A DNA stretch of 64,000 nucleotides from Lentzea sp. NEAU-D7. GTDB taxonomy: Bacteria; Actinomycetota; Actinomycetes; Mycobacteriales; Pseudonocardiaceae. A program made the translations under genes and the position numbers. Positions 41,487-49,298 of the stretch are shown piece after piece (position 1 is the stretch's first letter; each line of letters starts with the position of its first letter). The stretch is from the NCBI RefSeq assembly GCF_026242055.1, contig NZ_JAPJDL010000003.1:320796-384795 (forward strand), in the 5' to 3' direction. Below the pieces are notes generated by a model. That model did no database searches and had not been told where the DNA came from. It worked only from the letters and a program-made list of their open reading frames with translations.

Positions 41487-42013
41487 CAGCGCATCCCTTC
41501 CAACACCAGATCGATGTCCTCAGCCGTACGGGCCAGCAGGTCGCCGCGCGGGCGCACCGACCAGTCCATCGAGATCCCGTAGACCAGCGCGGCGAGGACG
41601 CGGGCCGCGTTGGGCGGCAGCTCCTCGGCGACGCAGAGGATCTCCAGCTCTTGTTCCAGCACCTCGTAGTGCCGGGCCAGCAGCGCGCGCAGTTCCGGGT
41701 CGATCAGGTCGACCCCGAGCTGCGCCAGGTTGTTCGTCGCGACCACCGGGTCGGCGAGCCGGTCGAACCAGGTCAGCAGCGCGTCGCGGACCGTGCCGGC
41801 CTCGCGCATCCGCCGGGTGACCTCCTCGGTGCCCGCCCTGGTGAGCGCCTGCAACAGCCCGCTCTTGGACCCGAACCGCTTCGCCACCGCCCCGACCGAC
41901 ACCCCCGCCTCCGCGGCCACGTCCGCGACGGTGAACTCCGGTCCGCGCCGGTCGATGACGGCCGCGACGGCGTTCAGGATCCGTTCGTCGGTGATCGTGC
42001 GAGGTCGTGCCAC
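41486..42013 (-). CDS. TetR-family repressor
   Basis: 175 aa from GTG 42013 (VARPRTITDERIL). Helix-turn-helix FTVADVAAEAGVSVGAVAKRFGSKSGLL at about residues 22-50 in outline. A perfect operator lies 3 bp upstream of the GTG, predicting tight autoregulation of the tetR-PNPOx-SDR operon. The ligand is probably a substrate of the two oxidoreductases. Confidence 0.9.
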   Translation of the reverse strand: MARPRTITDERILNAVAAVIDRRGPEFTVADVAAEAGVSVGAVAKRFGSKSGLLQALTRAGTEEVTRRMREAGTVRDALLTWFDRLADPVVATNNLAQLGVDLIDPELRALLARHYEVLEQELEILCVAEELPPNAARVLAALVYGISMDWSVRPRGDLLARTAEDIDLVLEGMR

Positions 42014-42015
42014 CT

Positions 42016-42041
42016 GGTTAGTGAACCACAATTCACTAACC
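42016..42041. promoter_or_regulatory. TetR operator, perfect 10-bp inverted repeat
   Basis: GGTTAGTGAA (42016-42025), 6-bp centre, TTCACTAACC (42032-42041). It lies directly before the tetR GTG and directly before the duplicated HAD promoter/start copy at 42046-42086, so it may once have controlled the HAD gene as well. Confidence 0.85.
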
Positions 42042-42045
42042 TTCG

Positions 42046-42086
42046 CATAGGGTGGCTCCACGTGAACTGGAGACCGCGTCTAGTGG
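42046..42086 (+). repeat. direct repeat, upstream copy (HAD gene 5' end)
   Basis: 41 bp matching 42545-42585 with two mismatches; the inner 34 bp (42048-42081) are identical to 42547-42580. The copy carries the TAGGGT -10-like word, a 7-nt leader, the GTG and the first codons (VNWRPRLV) of the HAD gene at 42561. Period 499 bp. Confidence 0.92.
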
Positions 42087-42175
42087 GTCAACGACCAACT
42101 ACCGCTGGGAAGGCCCTACCAGGTACCGGGTTCCTCGCCCCTGGCCGCGGCGAGTGCCCTTACTGCCTCTCGTAG
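42062..42175 (+). pseudogene. decapitated 5' fragment of the HAD gene
   Basis: Starts with the same GTG and VNWRPRLV as the intact HAD gene at 42561, then leaves homology and runs into a stop after 37 codons. It is the leftover start of the host gene on the far side of the inserted segment. Probably not functional. Confidence 0.6.
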
Positions 42176-42496
42176 TGCCTCCGCCAAGCCGGAACGACTG
42201 GTCCAGGCGTCGTACACAGCGTGCTGATGATCGGCGTCGAGGATCGCCAACTCCGCCTCCCGCCGCAGGTTCACCCACTCTCCGCCGCTGTCGCCCATGA
42301 ACCACAACGTCAACAAGGAACGTTCGGCGATCCACTGCCCGAGCAACACTCGAACGCCGTGACCGAGCCTCTCGTCGGACAGCAACCTGATCGCCAGGTT
42401 CGCGCCAGGATCACTCGTAGGCGTCTCCAACTCCTGCGGCGGCCTCCATTCCTCGGGCAGCCCGTTCAGCCACTCCCACCCATCCGGCTTCGTCAT
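42116..42496 (-). CDS. hypothetical protein carried in the inserted segment
   Basis: 126 aa, product not recognised. The N-terminus is Trp/Pro-rich (WEWLNGLPEEWRPPQELETP), followed by a helical domain (GHGVRVLLGQWIAERSLLTLWF, then AEALREAVRALAAARGE). Soluble, acidic, no signal peptide. GGAAGG lies 5-7 nt before the ATG, so it looks like a real gene. It occupies most of the 499-bp segment bracketed by duplicated HAD 5' ends and is transcribed opposite to the host gene. Confidence 0.65.
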   Translation of the reverse strand: MTKPDGWEWLNGLPEEWRPPQELETPTSDPGANLAIRLLSDERLGHGVRVLLGQWIAERSLLTLWFMGDSGGEWVNLRREAELAILDADHQHAVYDAWTSRSGLAEALREAVRALAAARGEEPGTW

Positions 42497-42544
42497 TCCG
42501 CACCTTCCCCCAGATCACTTGCGGCACTGGCGGTCGATGACCAC

Positions 42545-42585
42545 CGTAGGGTGGCTCCACGTGAACTGGAGACCGCGTCTGGTGG
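42545..42585 (+). repeat. direct repeat, downstream copy (HAD gene 5' end)
   Basis: Second copy of the 41-bp repeat at 42046-42086. It supplies the GTG and promoter-proximal sequence of the intact HAD gene. Confidence 0.92.
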
Positions 42586-43346
42586 CCTTGGACATCGACG
42601 GAACCCTGACCGCCGTCGGCTCGAACGACATCTCACCGGCCGTGAAAGCGGCCATCACCCGCGCCACCGGACACGGCGCCCACGTGGTGCTGTGCACCGG
42701 CCGCAGCCTGATCGGCATCACCGAGATCGCGCCGCAGCTGCCCGTGTCGCTGGCCGTCTGCTCGAACGGTGCCGTGTGGTGGGATCCGGCTCTCGGCGAG
42801 GTGACCAGGCGGGTGACGTTCGATCCCGGACCGACGGTCGAGACGCTGCGGGCTCTGCTGCCCGGTGCGGTGTTCGCCGTGGAGCAGACCGGGGTCGGCA
42901 ACCTGTCGCTCGGCTCGTTCCTGCCGAACGACCTCTGGGGCGTGACGACGCAGGTGTCGTTCGAGGAGCTGGCGGTGCCGACCTCGCGGCTGGTCATGCG
43001 GTGGCTCGACCGCACGCCCGCGGAGTTGTCGTTCGCGGTGAAGGACCTGGACCTGCCGGGGGTCGAGTGGTCCGTCGACCACACCGAGGCGTGGCTGACC
43101 GCGGTGCCGCCGAACGTCTCGAAGGGCACGGCGCTGGACGAGCTCTGCGGCTCGCTGGGCATCTCGCCCGCGGACGCGCTCGCGATCGGCGACGGGTCCA
43201 ACGACGTCGAGATGTTGCGGTGGGCCGGCCGCGGTGTGGCGATGGGTCAGGCGCCGGCGCACGTGCAGGCGATCGCGGACGAGGTGGCGCCGACCGTGCT
43301 GGAGGACGGCGCCGCTCAGGTGTTGAACCGGCTCTTCCCCGGCTAG
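42561..43346 (+). CDS. HAD-superfamily phosphatase, Cof type
   Basis: 261 aa. Motif I ALDIDGTLT with nucleophile Asp, motif II CTGRS, motif III Lys (NVSKGTAL) and motif IV AIGDGSNDVEML: a complete Cof/IIB phosphatase that acts on sugar or nucleotide phosphates. GTG 42561 follows a TAGGGT word by 8 bp, so the mRNA may have almost no leader. Its 5' end is duplicated at 42046-42086. Confidence 0.9.
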   Translation: MNWRPRLVALDIDGTLTAVGSNDISPAVKAAITRATGHGAHVVLCTGRSLIGITEIAPQLPVSLAVCSNGAVWWDPALGEVTRRVTFDPGPTVETLRALLPGAVFAVEQTGVGNLSLGSFLPNDLWGVTTQVSFEELAVPTSRLVMRWLDRTPAELSFAVKDLDLPGVEWSVDHTEAWLTAVPPNVSKGTALDELCGSLGISPADALAIGDGSNDVEMLRWAGRGVAMGQAPAHVQAIADEVAPTVLEDGAAQVLNRLFPG

Positions 43347-43371
43347 GAGACGCGAGCAGCACCCAGACACG

Positions 43372-44640
43372 TCAATAGCCGTAGGTCACCTCGGGTTCGC
43401 CACCGCCACCAGGCTGGACGTCCTTGGTCGTCATCTGCTTGAGAGCTGCGACGAGCTTCACCTCGTCGTGGCCGCCCCAGAACTCGAGGACACCCTTCTT
43501 GAGCACGGTGCCCTTGGTTCGGCGCAGCACTCCGCGCGCACCGTACTTCGAGATCAGGTTCAGCAGTTTGAGCTCGCCCAGCACCACCGTGCCGGGGATG
43601 AGCACCAGGTCGTGGAGCTGGTAGAAGGCCGTGGTGGCATGGGAGGGCATCCCCCTCAACGCGGCCACCGACACGGCGCGCACGGCCTCCGGATCGATGG
43701 GCACCGAACGACGAACCGGCCCGTCCTCACCAGGCTCGAAGGCCTTCTCGTGCACCACGTGGTCGATGCCGCGCGCGTCGGTGACCACCATCTGCCAGTA
43801 CCGCTTGACTCCGTCCTGGCCGTCCTGCACCACACGCTCGCGCTGGGTGCTCCTCTTCTCCGCCGCCCTGCGGAGCTTGGTGGCGTACGCGTCACCCTTG
43901 AGGTGGCGGAACTCGCGGTCGACATCGTCGTCCGGCTGCTCCGACCACCATTCCCTCGCCCACTCGCGAATGGCATGGCACTGGTCGTACCAGTCCAGGT
44001 AATGGGGCTGCAGGACGTGCATCGCCGCAGTGGCGAGCTCCTCCACCACCAGAGGGGGAACGTCAGCCGGGCTGTCGACACACCACCAGTCGATCACTTC
44101 GGCGTCGAGGCCGGCGCAGCCCGCGGCCTCGGCTCGGACCAGCGCGTACACCCCGGGCTTGCTGGTTGACATGTCCTGCAGGGGATGTTGATCACCGTGG
44201 TTGAAAACGTTGTCCACACCCGCATCGCGCATCCCCTCGGACACCCGCTCGCGACTCGGGCACATCGGCAGGAGGTCGATCGCCTGTTTCGGATGATGTT
44301 CACGCAGTGAGCGCCACGCGGCCGTGGCCTGTCCGGAACTGTGGAAGGAGGCCTCGACCAAGGAACACAGAGCGACGGCCCACGGTCGTTTCTCGTGATC
44401 GAGGTACCGGCGGAACATCTTCGACGTGTTCACGTCCGTTCCCGGAGCGAGGACGACGTCCACCGAGTCCGGCGGAGCGGCGGCGACCACGTGGCTGAGG
44501 ACGTCGCGCAGATCGCTCGGGCAGTCGGAGCTCAGGACGTACCGGGCGACCGGCTGTGTCGCACCATCCTTGCCGACGTCGTCGGTGACCTTCTCGACGT
44601 ACTTCAAAGTCTCGGTGCACAACCAGTCAGCCCAAGTCAT
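43372..44640 (-). CDS. hypothetical protein, 422 aa
   Basis: Not recognised. A soluble protein, Trp-rich in the middle (VIDWWCVDSP, HYLDWYDQCHAIREWAREWW). It starts MTWADWLCTETLKYVEKV. A segment resembling an alpha/beta domain (VDVVLAPGTDVNTSKMFRRYL) comes early, and a Gly-rich tail ends it. GGGAGG lies upstream of the ATG. It is flanked by hairpins and sits about 0.9 kb from the inserted small gene, in what looks like an accessory pocket. No defence-family motif could be named. Confidence 0.65.
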   Translation of the reverse strand: MTWADWLCTETLKYVEKVTDDVGKDGATQPVARYVLSSDCPSDLRDVLSHVVAAAPPDSVDVVLAPGTDVNTSKMFRRYLDHEKRPWAVALCSLVEASFHSSGQATAAWRSLREHHPKQAIDLLPMCPSRERVSEGMRDAGVDNVFNHGDQHPLQDMSTSKPGVYALVRAEAAGCAGLDAEVIDWWCVDSPADVPPLVVEELATAAMHVLQPHYLDWYDQCHAIREWAREWWSEQPDDDVDREFRHLKGDAYATKLRRAAEKRSTQRERVVQDGQDGVKRYWQMVVTDARGIDHVVHEKAFEPGEDGPVRRSVPIDPEAVRAVSVAALRGMPSHATTAFYQLHDLVLIPGTVVLGELKLLNLISKYGARGVLRRTKGTVLKKGVLEFWGGHDEVKLVAALKQMTTKDVQPGGGGEPEVTYGY

Positions 44641-44648
44641 CGTCCCGA

Positions 44649-44687
44649 CCTCCCTCAGCTCATACGCTGAATGTGTGTTGAGGGAGG
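44649..44687. promoter_or_regulatory. inverted repeat over the 5' region of the 422-aa gene
   Basis: CCTCCCTCA (44649-44657) and TGAGGGAGG (44679-44687), perfect 9 bp, 21-nt loop. On the minus-strand RNA the second-formed arm is TGAGGGAGG, which contains the gene's ribosome site, so pairing would hide it. Could be a translational switch or a protein operator. Confidence 0.5.
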
Positions 44688-44712
44688 CCGGTGATCAGGG
44701 TGCGGGCAGACA

Positions 44713-44760
44713 CCAGGCCGGGCACGAAGGTTTCCCCAAAGGGAATCCCGCCCGGCCTGG
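44713..44760. terminator. large hairpin between 422-aa gene and PPOX gene
   Basis: CCAGGCCGGGC (44713-44723) pairs with GCCCGGCCTGG (44750-44760), and an inner GGTTTCCC/GGGAATCC pair extends it. It lies past the stop of the minus-strand PPOX gene and before the 422-aa gene. Confidence 0.7.
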
Positions 44761-44802
44761 AACCCCGTTCTCGGAGCGCCCGCCCTAGATCGAGCAGTAC
44801 AC

Positions 44803-45246
44803 CTAGTCGGAGACGTTCTGCACGGCGACGACCTTGTCCACCTTCACCCGCACGACCATCTCGCCCGGCACGCCGTTGCGGTCGGCGTACTCGTCGGCGC
44901 GGTCGTCGCCCATGTAGCGCGCCGCGGTGCGGCCCGCCCAGTACTTGAGCTGGTCCGGGTCCTCGTCGATCACGGCCTGACCGGTGATCGTGACGAAGTT
45001 GAACGGCGGCGTCTCGTCGTCGAAGCACAGCGCCACGCGGCCGTCGCGCAGGATCGACTTGCCCTTGACCGTGTCGCGGGCGGTCAGGAAGACGACGTCG
45101 GGGCCGTCGAGGTCCACCCAGACCGGGGCGACGTGCGGCGAGCCGTCCTTGCGGGTGACCGCGAGCTTGGCGGTGCGGGCGGGCTTGGCCAGGACGAACT
45201 CGCGCCACCAGCCGTCCGGGGCTTCCGTGTATCCCATGTGGCTCAT
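44803..45246 (-). CDS. PPOX-class F420-dependent oxidoreductase-like protein
   Basis: 147 aa split-barrel protein (KLAVTRKDGSPHVAPVWVDLDG, then YWAGRTAARYMGDDRADEYADRNG) of the type that binds F420 or FMN in actinobacteria. ATG 45246 is used; ATG 45237 is possible. Single gene with its own terminator. Substrate unknown. Confidence 0.85.
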   Translation of the reverse strand: MSHMGYTEAPDGWWREFVLAKPARTAKLAVTRKDGSPHVAPVWVDLDGPDVVFLTARDTVKGKSILRDGRVALCFDDETPPFNFVTITGQAVIDEDPDQLKYWAGRTAARYMGDDRADEYADRNGVPGEMVVRVKVDKVVAVQNVSD

Positions 45247-45367
45247 TCAACTACGACGGAGGTAGCGCCACAGGACGACGGAAGTTGACGCACGCGCAGA
45301 CCGCAGGCCGATGTGGCAGGCCCCCTCGGAGCGTCAGAGTAATCCCATCACCGAGAGGGGACAGCAC

Positions 45368-46279
45368 ATGATCGAGGCAATCGGCCTCACCAAGAGATAC
45401 GGCAGGACGGTCGCGGTCGACGACCTGTCGTTCACCGTCCAACCTGGACGGGTGACCGGATTCCTCGGTCCGAACGGCGCCGGCAAGTCGACCACCATGC
45501 GCATGATCCTGGGGCTCGACCGTCCGACGGCAGGCCGCGTGCTGATCGACGGCAAGCCCTACACCGAGCTGCACCGTCCACTGCAGACGGTCGGTGCGCT
45601 GCTCGACGCCAAGTGGGTCCACCCGAACCGCTCCGCCCGCGCTCACCTGCGCTGGCTCGCCAAGTCCAACAACCTGCCGAAGGACCGCGTGGACGCGGTG
45701 CTGGAGGCCGTCGGTCTCACGCAGGTCGCCGGCAAGAACGCCGGCGGGTTCTCGCTCGGCATGTCGCAGCGGCTGGGGATCGCCGCGGCACTGCTCGGCG
45801 ACCCGAAGGTGCTGCTGTTCGACGAGCCGGTCAACGGCCTCGACCCGGAGGGCATCCTCTGGATCCGCACGTTCATGCAGAACCTCGCCGCCGAGGGCCG
45901 CACGGTCCTCGTGTCGAGCCACCTGCTGTCGGAGATGGCGCTCACGGCCAGCGAGCTCGTGGTGATCGGCCGGGGGAAGCTGATCACGCAGAGCAGCACG
46001 CAGGAGTTCATCGACAGCGCAACGGGTAACACCGTCCTCGTGCGCAGCCCTCAGCTCTCCAAGCTCGGCCCGCTGCTCGTCGACAAGGGCTTCACGGTTC
46101 GTGACGGCGCGGACGGCGCGTTGTCCGTATCGGGTGCAACCAGTGACCAGATCGGTGACATCGCTGCTGCCAACGGTGTCGTCCTGCACGAGCTCAGCCC
46201 CCAGCGCGGTTCGCTCGAAGAGGCGTTCATGCAGCTGACCGGCGATGCTGTCGAGTACCACGCAGAGATCGGGAAGTGA
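45368..46279 (+). CDS. ABC exporter ATP-binding protein (BcrA/DrrA-like), copy 1
   Basis: 303 aa. Walker A GPNGAGKST, signature-like SLGMSQRLG in place of LSGGQ, Walker B VLLFDEPVNGLDPEG and H-loop SSHLL. This signature variant is typical of bacitracin/lantibiotic-resistance type exporters. ATG 45368 follows GAGAGGGG. A 4-bp GTGA overlap couples it to the permease gene. A close paralogue lies at 47133. Confidence 0.92.
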   Translation: MIEAIGLTKRYGRTVAVDDLSFTVQPGRVTGFLGPNGAGKSTTMRMILGLDRPTAGRVLIDGKPYTELHRPLQTVGALLDAKWVHPNRSARAHLRWLAKSNNLPKDRVDAVLEAVGLTQVAGKNAGGFSLGMSQRLGIAAALLGDPKVLLFDEPVNGLDPEGILWIRTFMQNLAAEGRTVLVSSHLLSEMALTASELVVIGRGKLITQSSTQEFIDSATGNTVLVRSPQLSKLGPLLVDKGFTVRDGADGALSVSGATSDQIGDIAAANGVVLHELSPQRGSLEEAFMQLTGDAVEYHAEIGK

Positions 46280-47040
46280 GTCTGATGACCCTGTTGGCAG
46301 TTGAGAGAATCAAGCTCTTCTCGACCCGCTCGCCCTACTGGTGCAGCGCGCTCGCCCTGGTCCTGGGTGTCGGCCTCACCGCGATCATCGCGGCCTCCAC
46401 CGACAACGGCCAGCTGTCCATCGGCGTCACGCAGTTCGGCAGCAGCCAGCTCGCGCTGTCCGTCGTGCTGGTGATGGCGGCCCTCGCGGTCACGACGGAG
46501 TACCGCTTCAGCACGATCCGCGCCACGTTCCTCGCGGTGCCGAACCGGACGTCCGCGCTGGTCGCCAAGACCGTCGTGGTGGCGTTCATCGCCGCCGTCC
46601 TCGGCGAGATCATCGCCTTCGGCTCGGTGGGCATGGCGAAGCTGCTGTCGCCCGCCTCCGACCTCGCGATCAACACGAGCGGCGAGTGGCGGCACGTCGC
46701 GGGCGTCGGCCTGCTCTACGGCATCGGCGCGATCATCGCGATCGCGGTCGGCATCCTGGTCCGCCAGACCGCCGGCGCCGTGGCGATCCTGCTCGTCTGG
46801 AACATGCTGCTGGAGCAGCTGATCGGGATCATCCCGAAGGCCGGCGTCAAGATCCAGGCGTGGCTGCCCTTCATGAACGCCAACCACTTCCTGCAGCTCG
46901 GCGGCGACAACACGGCCGAACAGGCGGGGGCCGGCATCGACTTCAAGCTGAGCCAGTGGGGTTCGCTCGGCTACTTCGCCGGAGTCGCGATCGCGCTCCT
47001 GGTGGTCGCACTGATCGTCGCGAAGCGGCGGGACGCGTGA
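46276..47040 (+). CDS. ABC exporter permease
   Basis: 254 aa with six membrane segments of the ABC-2 type (VVLVMAALAVTTEYRFSTIRATFLAVPNR is the typical TM2/loop region). GTG start overlapping the ATPase stop. It is the only permease near the two ATPase paralogues, so both may use it, or copy 2 may lack a partner. Confidence 0.88.
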   Translation: MSLMTLLAVERIKLFSTRSPYWCSALALVLGVGLTAIIAASTDNGQLSIGVTQFGSSQLALSVVLVMAALAVTTEYRFSTIRATFLAVPNRTSALVAKTVVVAFIAAVLGEIIAFGSVGMAKLLSPASDLAINTSGEWRHVAGVGLLYGIGAIIAIAVGILVRQTAGAVAILLVWNMLLEQLIGIIPKAGVKIQAWLPFMNANHFLQLGGDNTAEQAGAGIDFKLSQWGSLGYFAGVAIALLVVALIVAKRRDA

Positions 47041-47062
47041 CCTGTTCCGAATGAGGGGGAGA

Positions 47063-47100
47063 GGGACCTGGGTCATCCGTCGGGGGGTGACCCAGGTCCC
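47063..47100 (+). terminator. hairpin terminator between the two ABC units
   Basis: A perfect 13-bp stem GGGACCTGGGTCA (47063-47075) / TGACCCAGGTCCC (47088-47100), no T-run. It lies 22 bp after the permease stop, so the second ATPase has its own transcript or gets partial read-through. Confidence 0.8.
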
Positions 47101-47132
47101 TGCCAGTTCTGTCGAGCGAACCGGGAGAGGCC

Positions 47133-48035
47133 ATGATCGAAGCAGTGCGGTTGCAGAAGCACTACGGCAAGACGAAGGCCGTCGACGACCTGTCGTTCAC
47201 CGTCCGGCCCGGCCGCGTCACGGGCTTCCTCGGCCCGAACGGCGCCGGCAAGTCCACGACCATGAGGATGATCCTCGGCCTCGACACCCCCACCGGCGGC
47301 GACGTCACGATCGACGGGAAGCACTACGCCCAGCTCAAGCAGCCGCTGCGCAAGGTCGGCGCGCTGCTCGACGCGAAGTGGGTGCACCCCAACCGGTCCG
47401 CGCGGGCGCACCTCAAGTGGCTCGCGGTCTCGAACAAGATCCCGGTCAGCCGGGTGCGGGAAGTGCTGGAGATCGTCGGCCTCACCGAGGTCGCGCACAA
47501 GAACGCCGGCGGGTTCTCCCTCGGCATGTCGCAGCGGCTCGGCATCGCGGGCGCGTTGCTCGGCGACCCCGAGGTGCTGCTCTTCGACGAGCCGGTCAAC
47601 GGCCTCGACCCGGAGGGCATCCTCTGGATCCGGCAGTTCATGCACCGGCTCGCGAACGAGGGCCGCACGGTGTTCGTGTCGAGCCACCTGCTGTCCGAGA
47701 TGGCGCAGACCGCCCAGGACCTCATCGTCATCGGCAAGGGCCAGCTGATCGCGCAGACCTCGACCGAGCAGTTCATCGCCGACGCCACGCAGGACACCGT
47801 GCGGGTGCGGTCACCGCACGCCGCGAAGCTGCGCGAGATCCTCGCGGCGCACGCGACGGTGACCGACGACTCGGCGAGCGGAAGCCTGGTGGTGCACGGG
47901 ATCGCCGCGCAGCAGATCGGTGAGCTCGCGGCGGAGAACCAGATCGTGCTGCACGAGCTCAGCCCTCAGCGCGGTTCGCTGGAGGAGGCCTTCATGCAGC
48001 TCACCAAGGAGTCGGTGGAGTATCACGCGCACTGA
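47133..48035 (+). CDS. ABC exporter ATP-binding protein, copy 2 (no adjacent permease)
   Basis: 300 aa, highly similar to the product at 45368 across its length, including identical KWVHPNRSARAHL and SLGMSQRLGI stretches and the C-terminal VLHELSPQRGSLEEAFMQLT. All nucleotide-binding motifs are intact. GGGAGAGG precedes the ATG. No permease follows; the gene runs 35 bp into the convergent mycosin gene. Looks like a tandem duplication that copied only the ATPase. Confidence 0.9.
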   Translation: MIEAVRLQKHYGKTKAVDDLSFTVRPGRVTGFLGPNGAGKSTTMRMILGLDTPTGGDVTIDGKHYAQLKQPLRKVGALLDAKWVHPNRSARAHLKWLAVSNKIPVSRVREVLEIVGLTEVAHKNAGGFSLGMSQRLGIAGALLGDPEVLLFDEPVNGLDPEGILWIRQFMHRLANEGRTVFVSSHLLSEMAQTAQDLIVIGKGQLIAQTSTEQFIADATQDTVRVRSPHAAKLREILAAHATVTDDSASGSLVVHGIAAQQIGELAAENQIVLHELSPQRGSLEEAFMQLTKESVEYHAH

Positions 48036-49143
48036 CGGGCTCGGGTCGCCGTGACCTGATGGCGGGCAGCGCGATCAGCAGCCCGGTCATCACGGCGGTG
48101 CCGCCCGCGACGGCGGCGACGAACGGCAGCCGGTCCGCCACGTCGACCGGCTGCTGGGGACGCTGGGCCGCGAGCGTCGGAGTCGGTTGCGCGGTCGAGG
48201 GCACCGGCGGCAGCAGCGGATTGCGTTCCACCGGCGGGAGTTGCGCGGTGAGCGCGCCCATCGGGTTGACCAGGCCGTACCCGGTCGCCGCGTCCCGGCC
48301 GGGGGCCGCCAGGTCGGTCGCGGTCTTGACCAGCGCGTTGACGACGTCCTTCGCCGCCATGTCCGGGTGCTTCGCGCGCACCAGCGCGGCGACACCGGAC
48401 ACGATCGCCGACGCCGCGCTCGTGCCGTCCATCTCCGCGTAACCGCTGGCGTAGACGCTCTGCGGCGCGACCGTGACGATGCCCGCCGCCGGTGCCGCGA
48501 GCACCGTGTCGGCGCCGATGTTGGACGACGCCCAGGGCTTGCCCTCCTCGTTGGTGCCCGCGACCGCGATCACGCCGTTGATGTTGGCGGGCGCCGAGAC
48601 CTCCTTGCCGTCGTTGCCGGTGGCGGCGACGAGGACGACGTCCTTCTCGATCGCGTAGTTCACGGCCTTGACCAGCGTCGGCGTCATCGAACTGGAGAAA
48701 CCCAGCGACATGTTGACGACCTTGGCGCCGTGGTCGGCGGCCCACCTGATGCTCTCGGCGACGACGTCGAGCCCGAACTGCTCCTTCTCGTCGGCGCTGG
48801 CGATCGGCAGGATCTTGGCGCCGGGCGCGATGCCGAGCGCGCCGCCGTTCTTGCCGGTCGCGGCGATGATCCCGGCCATCCCGGTGCCGTGGCCGTCGGC
48901 GTCGGTCGTGCCGTCGGTGCCCTTGGAGCGGCCGAAGCCCGTTCCGGGCAGGACCTGCCCCGCGAGATCGGGGTGCCGGGCGTCGACACCGGAGTCGATC
49001 ACGGCGACGACGACGCCGTCCCCGCGCGCCTGGGCCTGCGCCGAGTAGACGTCCAGCGCGTCGAGGTGCCACTCCTGCTCCTCGATCGTCTGCCCGGCGA
49101 GCAGCAACGGCAGCGCGGCGGCGAGCGCGGAGAGCAGGTGCAC
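48001..49143 (-). CDS. mycosin-type S8 subtilisin-like serine protease
   Basis: 380 aa. Signal peptide, then a complete S8 domain: Asp50 (AVIDSGVDARHP), His85 (DADGHGTGMAG), oxyanion Asn177 (ATGNDG) and Ser242 (DGTSAASA). A Pro-rich linker leads to one C-terminal membrane helix (about 340-365), the layout of the mycosins (MycP) of type VII secretion. No other ESX components are in the window, so it is an orphan mycosin-like protease acting at the outer face of the membrane. Confidence 0.9.
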   Translation of the reverse strand: MHLLSALAAALPLLLAGQTIEEQEWHLDALDVYSAQAQARGDGVVVAVIDSGVDARHPDLAGQVLPGTGFGRSKGTDGTTDADGHGTGMAGIIAATGKNGGALGIAPGAKILPIASADEKEQFGLDVVAESIRWAADHGAKVVNMSLGFSSSMTPTLVKAVNYAIEKDVVLVAATGNDGKEVSAPANINGVIAVAGTNEEGKPWASSNIGADTVLAAPAAGIVTVAPQSVYASGYAEMDGTSAASAIVSGVAALVRAKHPDMAAKDVVNALVKTATDLAAPGRDAATGYGLVNPMGALTAQLPPVERNPLLPPVPSTAQPTPTLAAQRPQQPVDVADRLPFVAAVAGGTAVMTGLLIALPAIRSRRPEPVSARDTPPTPW

Positions 49144-49173
49144 GTCAGCTACATCGTGTTTCCACCTCGCACC

Positions 49174-49199
49174 GCAACGTGCCTGGCATCACACGTTGC
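49174..49199. promoter_or_regulatory. inverted repeat upstream of mycosin and 169-aa gene
   Basis: GCAACGTG (49174-49181) and CACGTTGC (49192-49199), perfect 8 bp with a 10-bp centre, in the 155-bp divergent region 49144-49298. Candidate operator or hairpin; regulator unknown. Confidence 0.5.
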
Positions 49200-49298
49200 G
49201 TAAGGGTGCTGTTAACAAGCCGTGAAAAGCCGCATTCTGGACATCACCGGCGTTTGAGTTCCCGTTCAATGGGGTTATCCCCGCTGCGGAGGTGGCCA

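Noticed and set aside
42016..42041. Attachment site for an integrated element
   Set aside because: The perfect palindrome abuts the tetR start and is better explained as the TetR operator; it is not repeated at the other end of the inserted segment.
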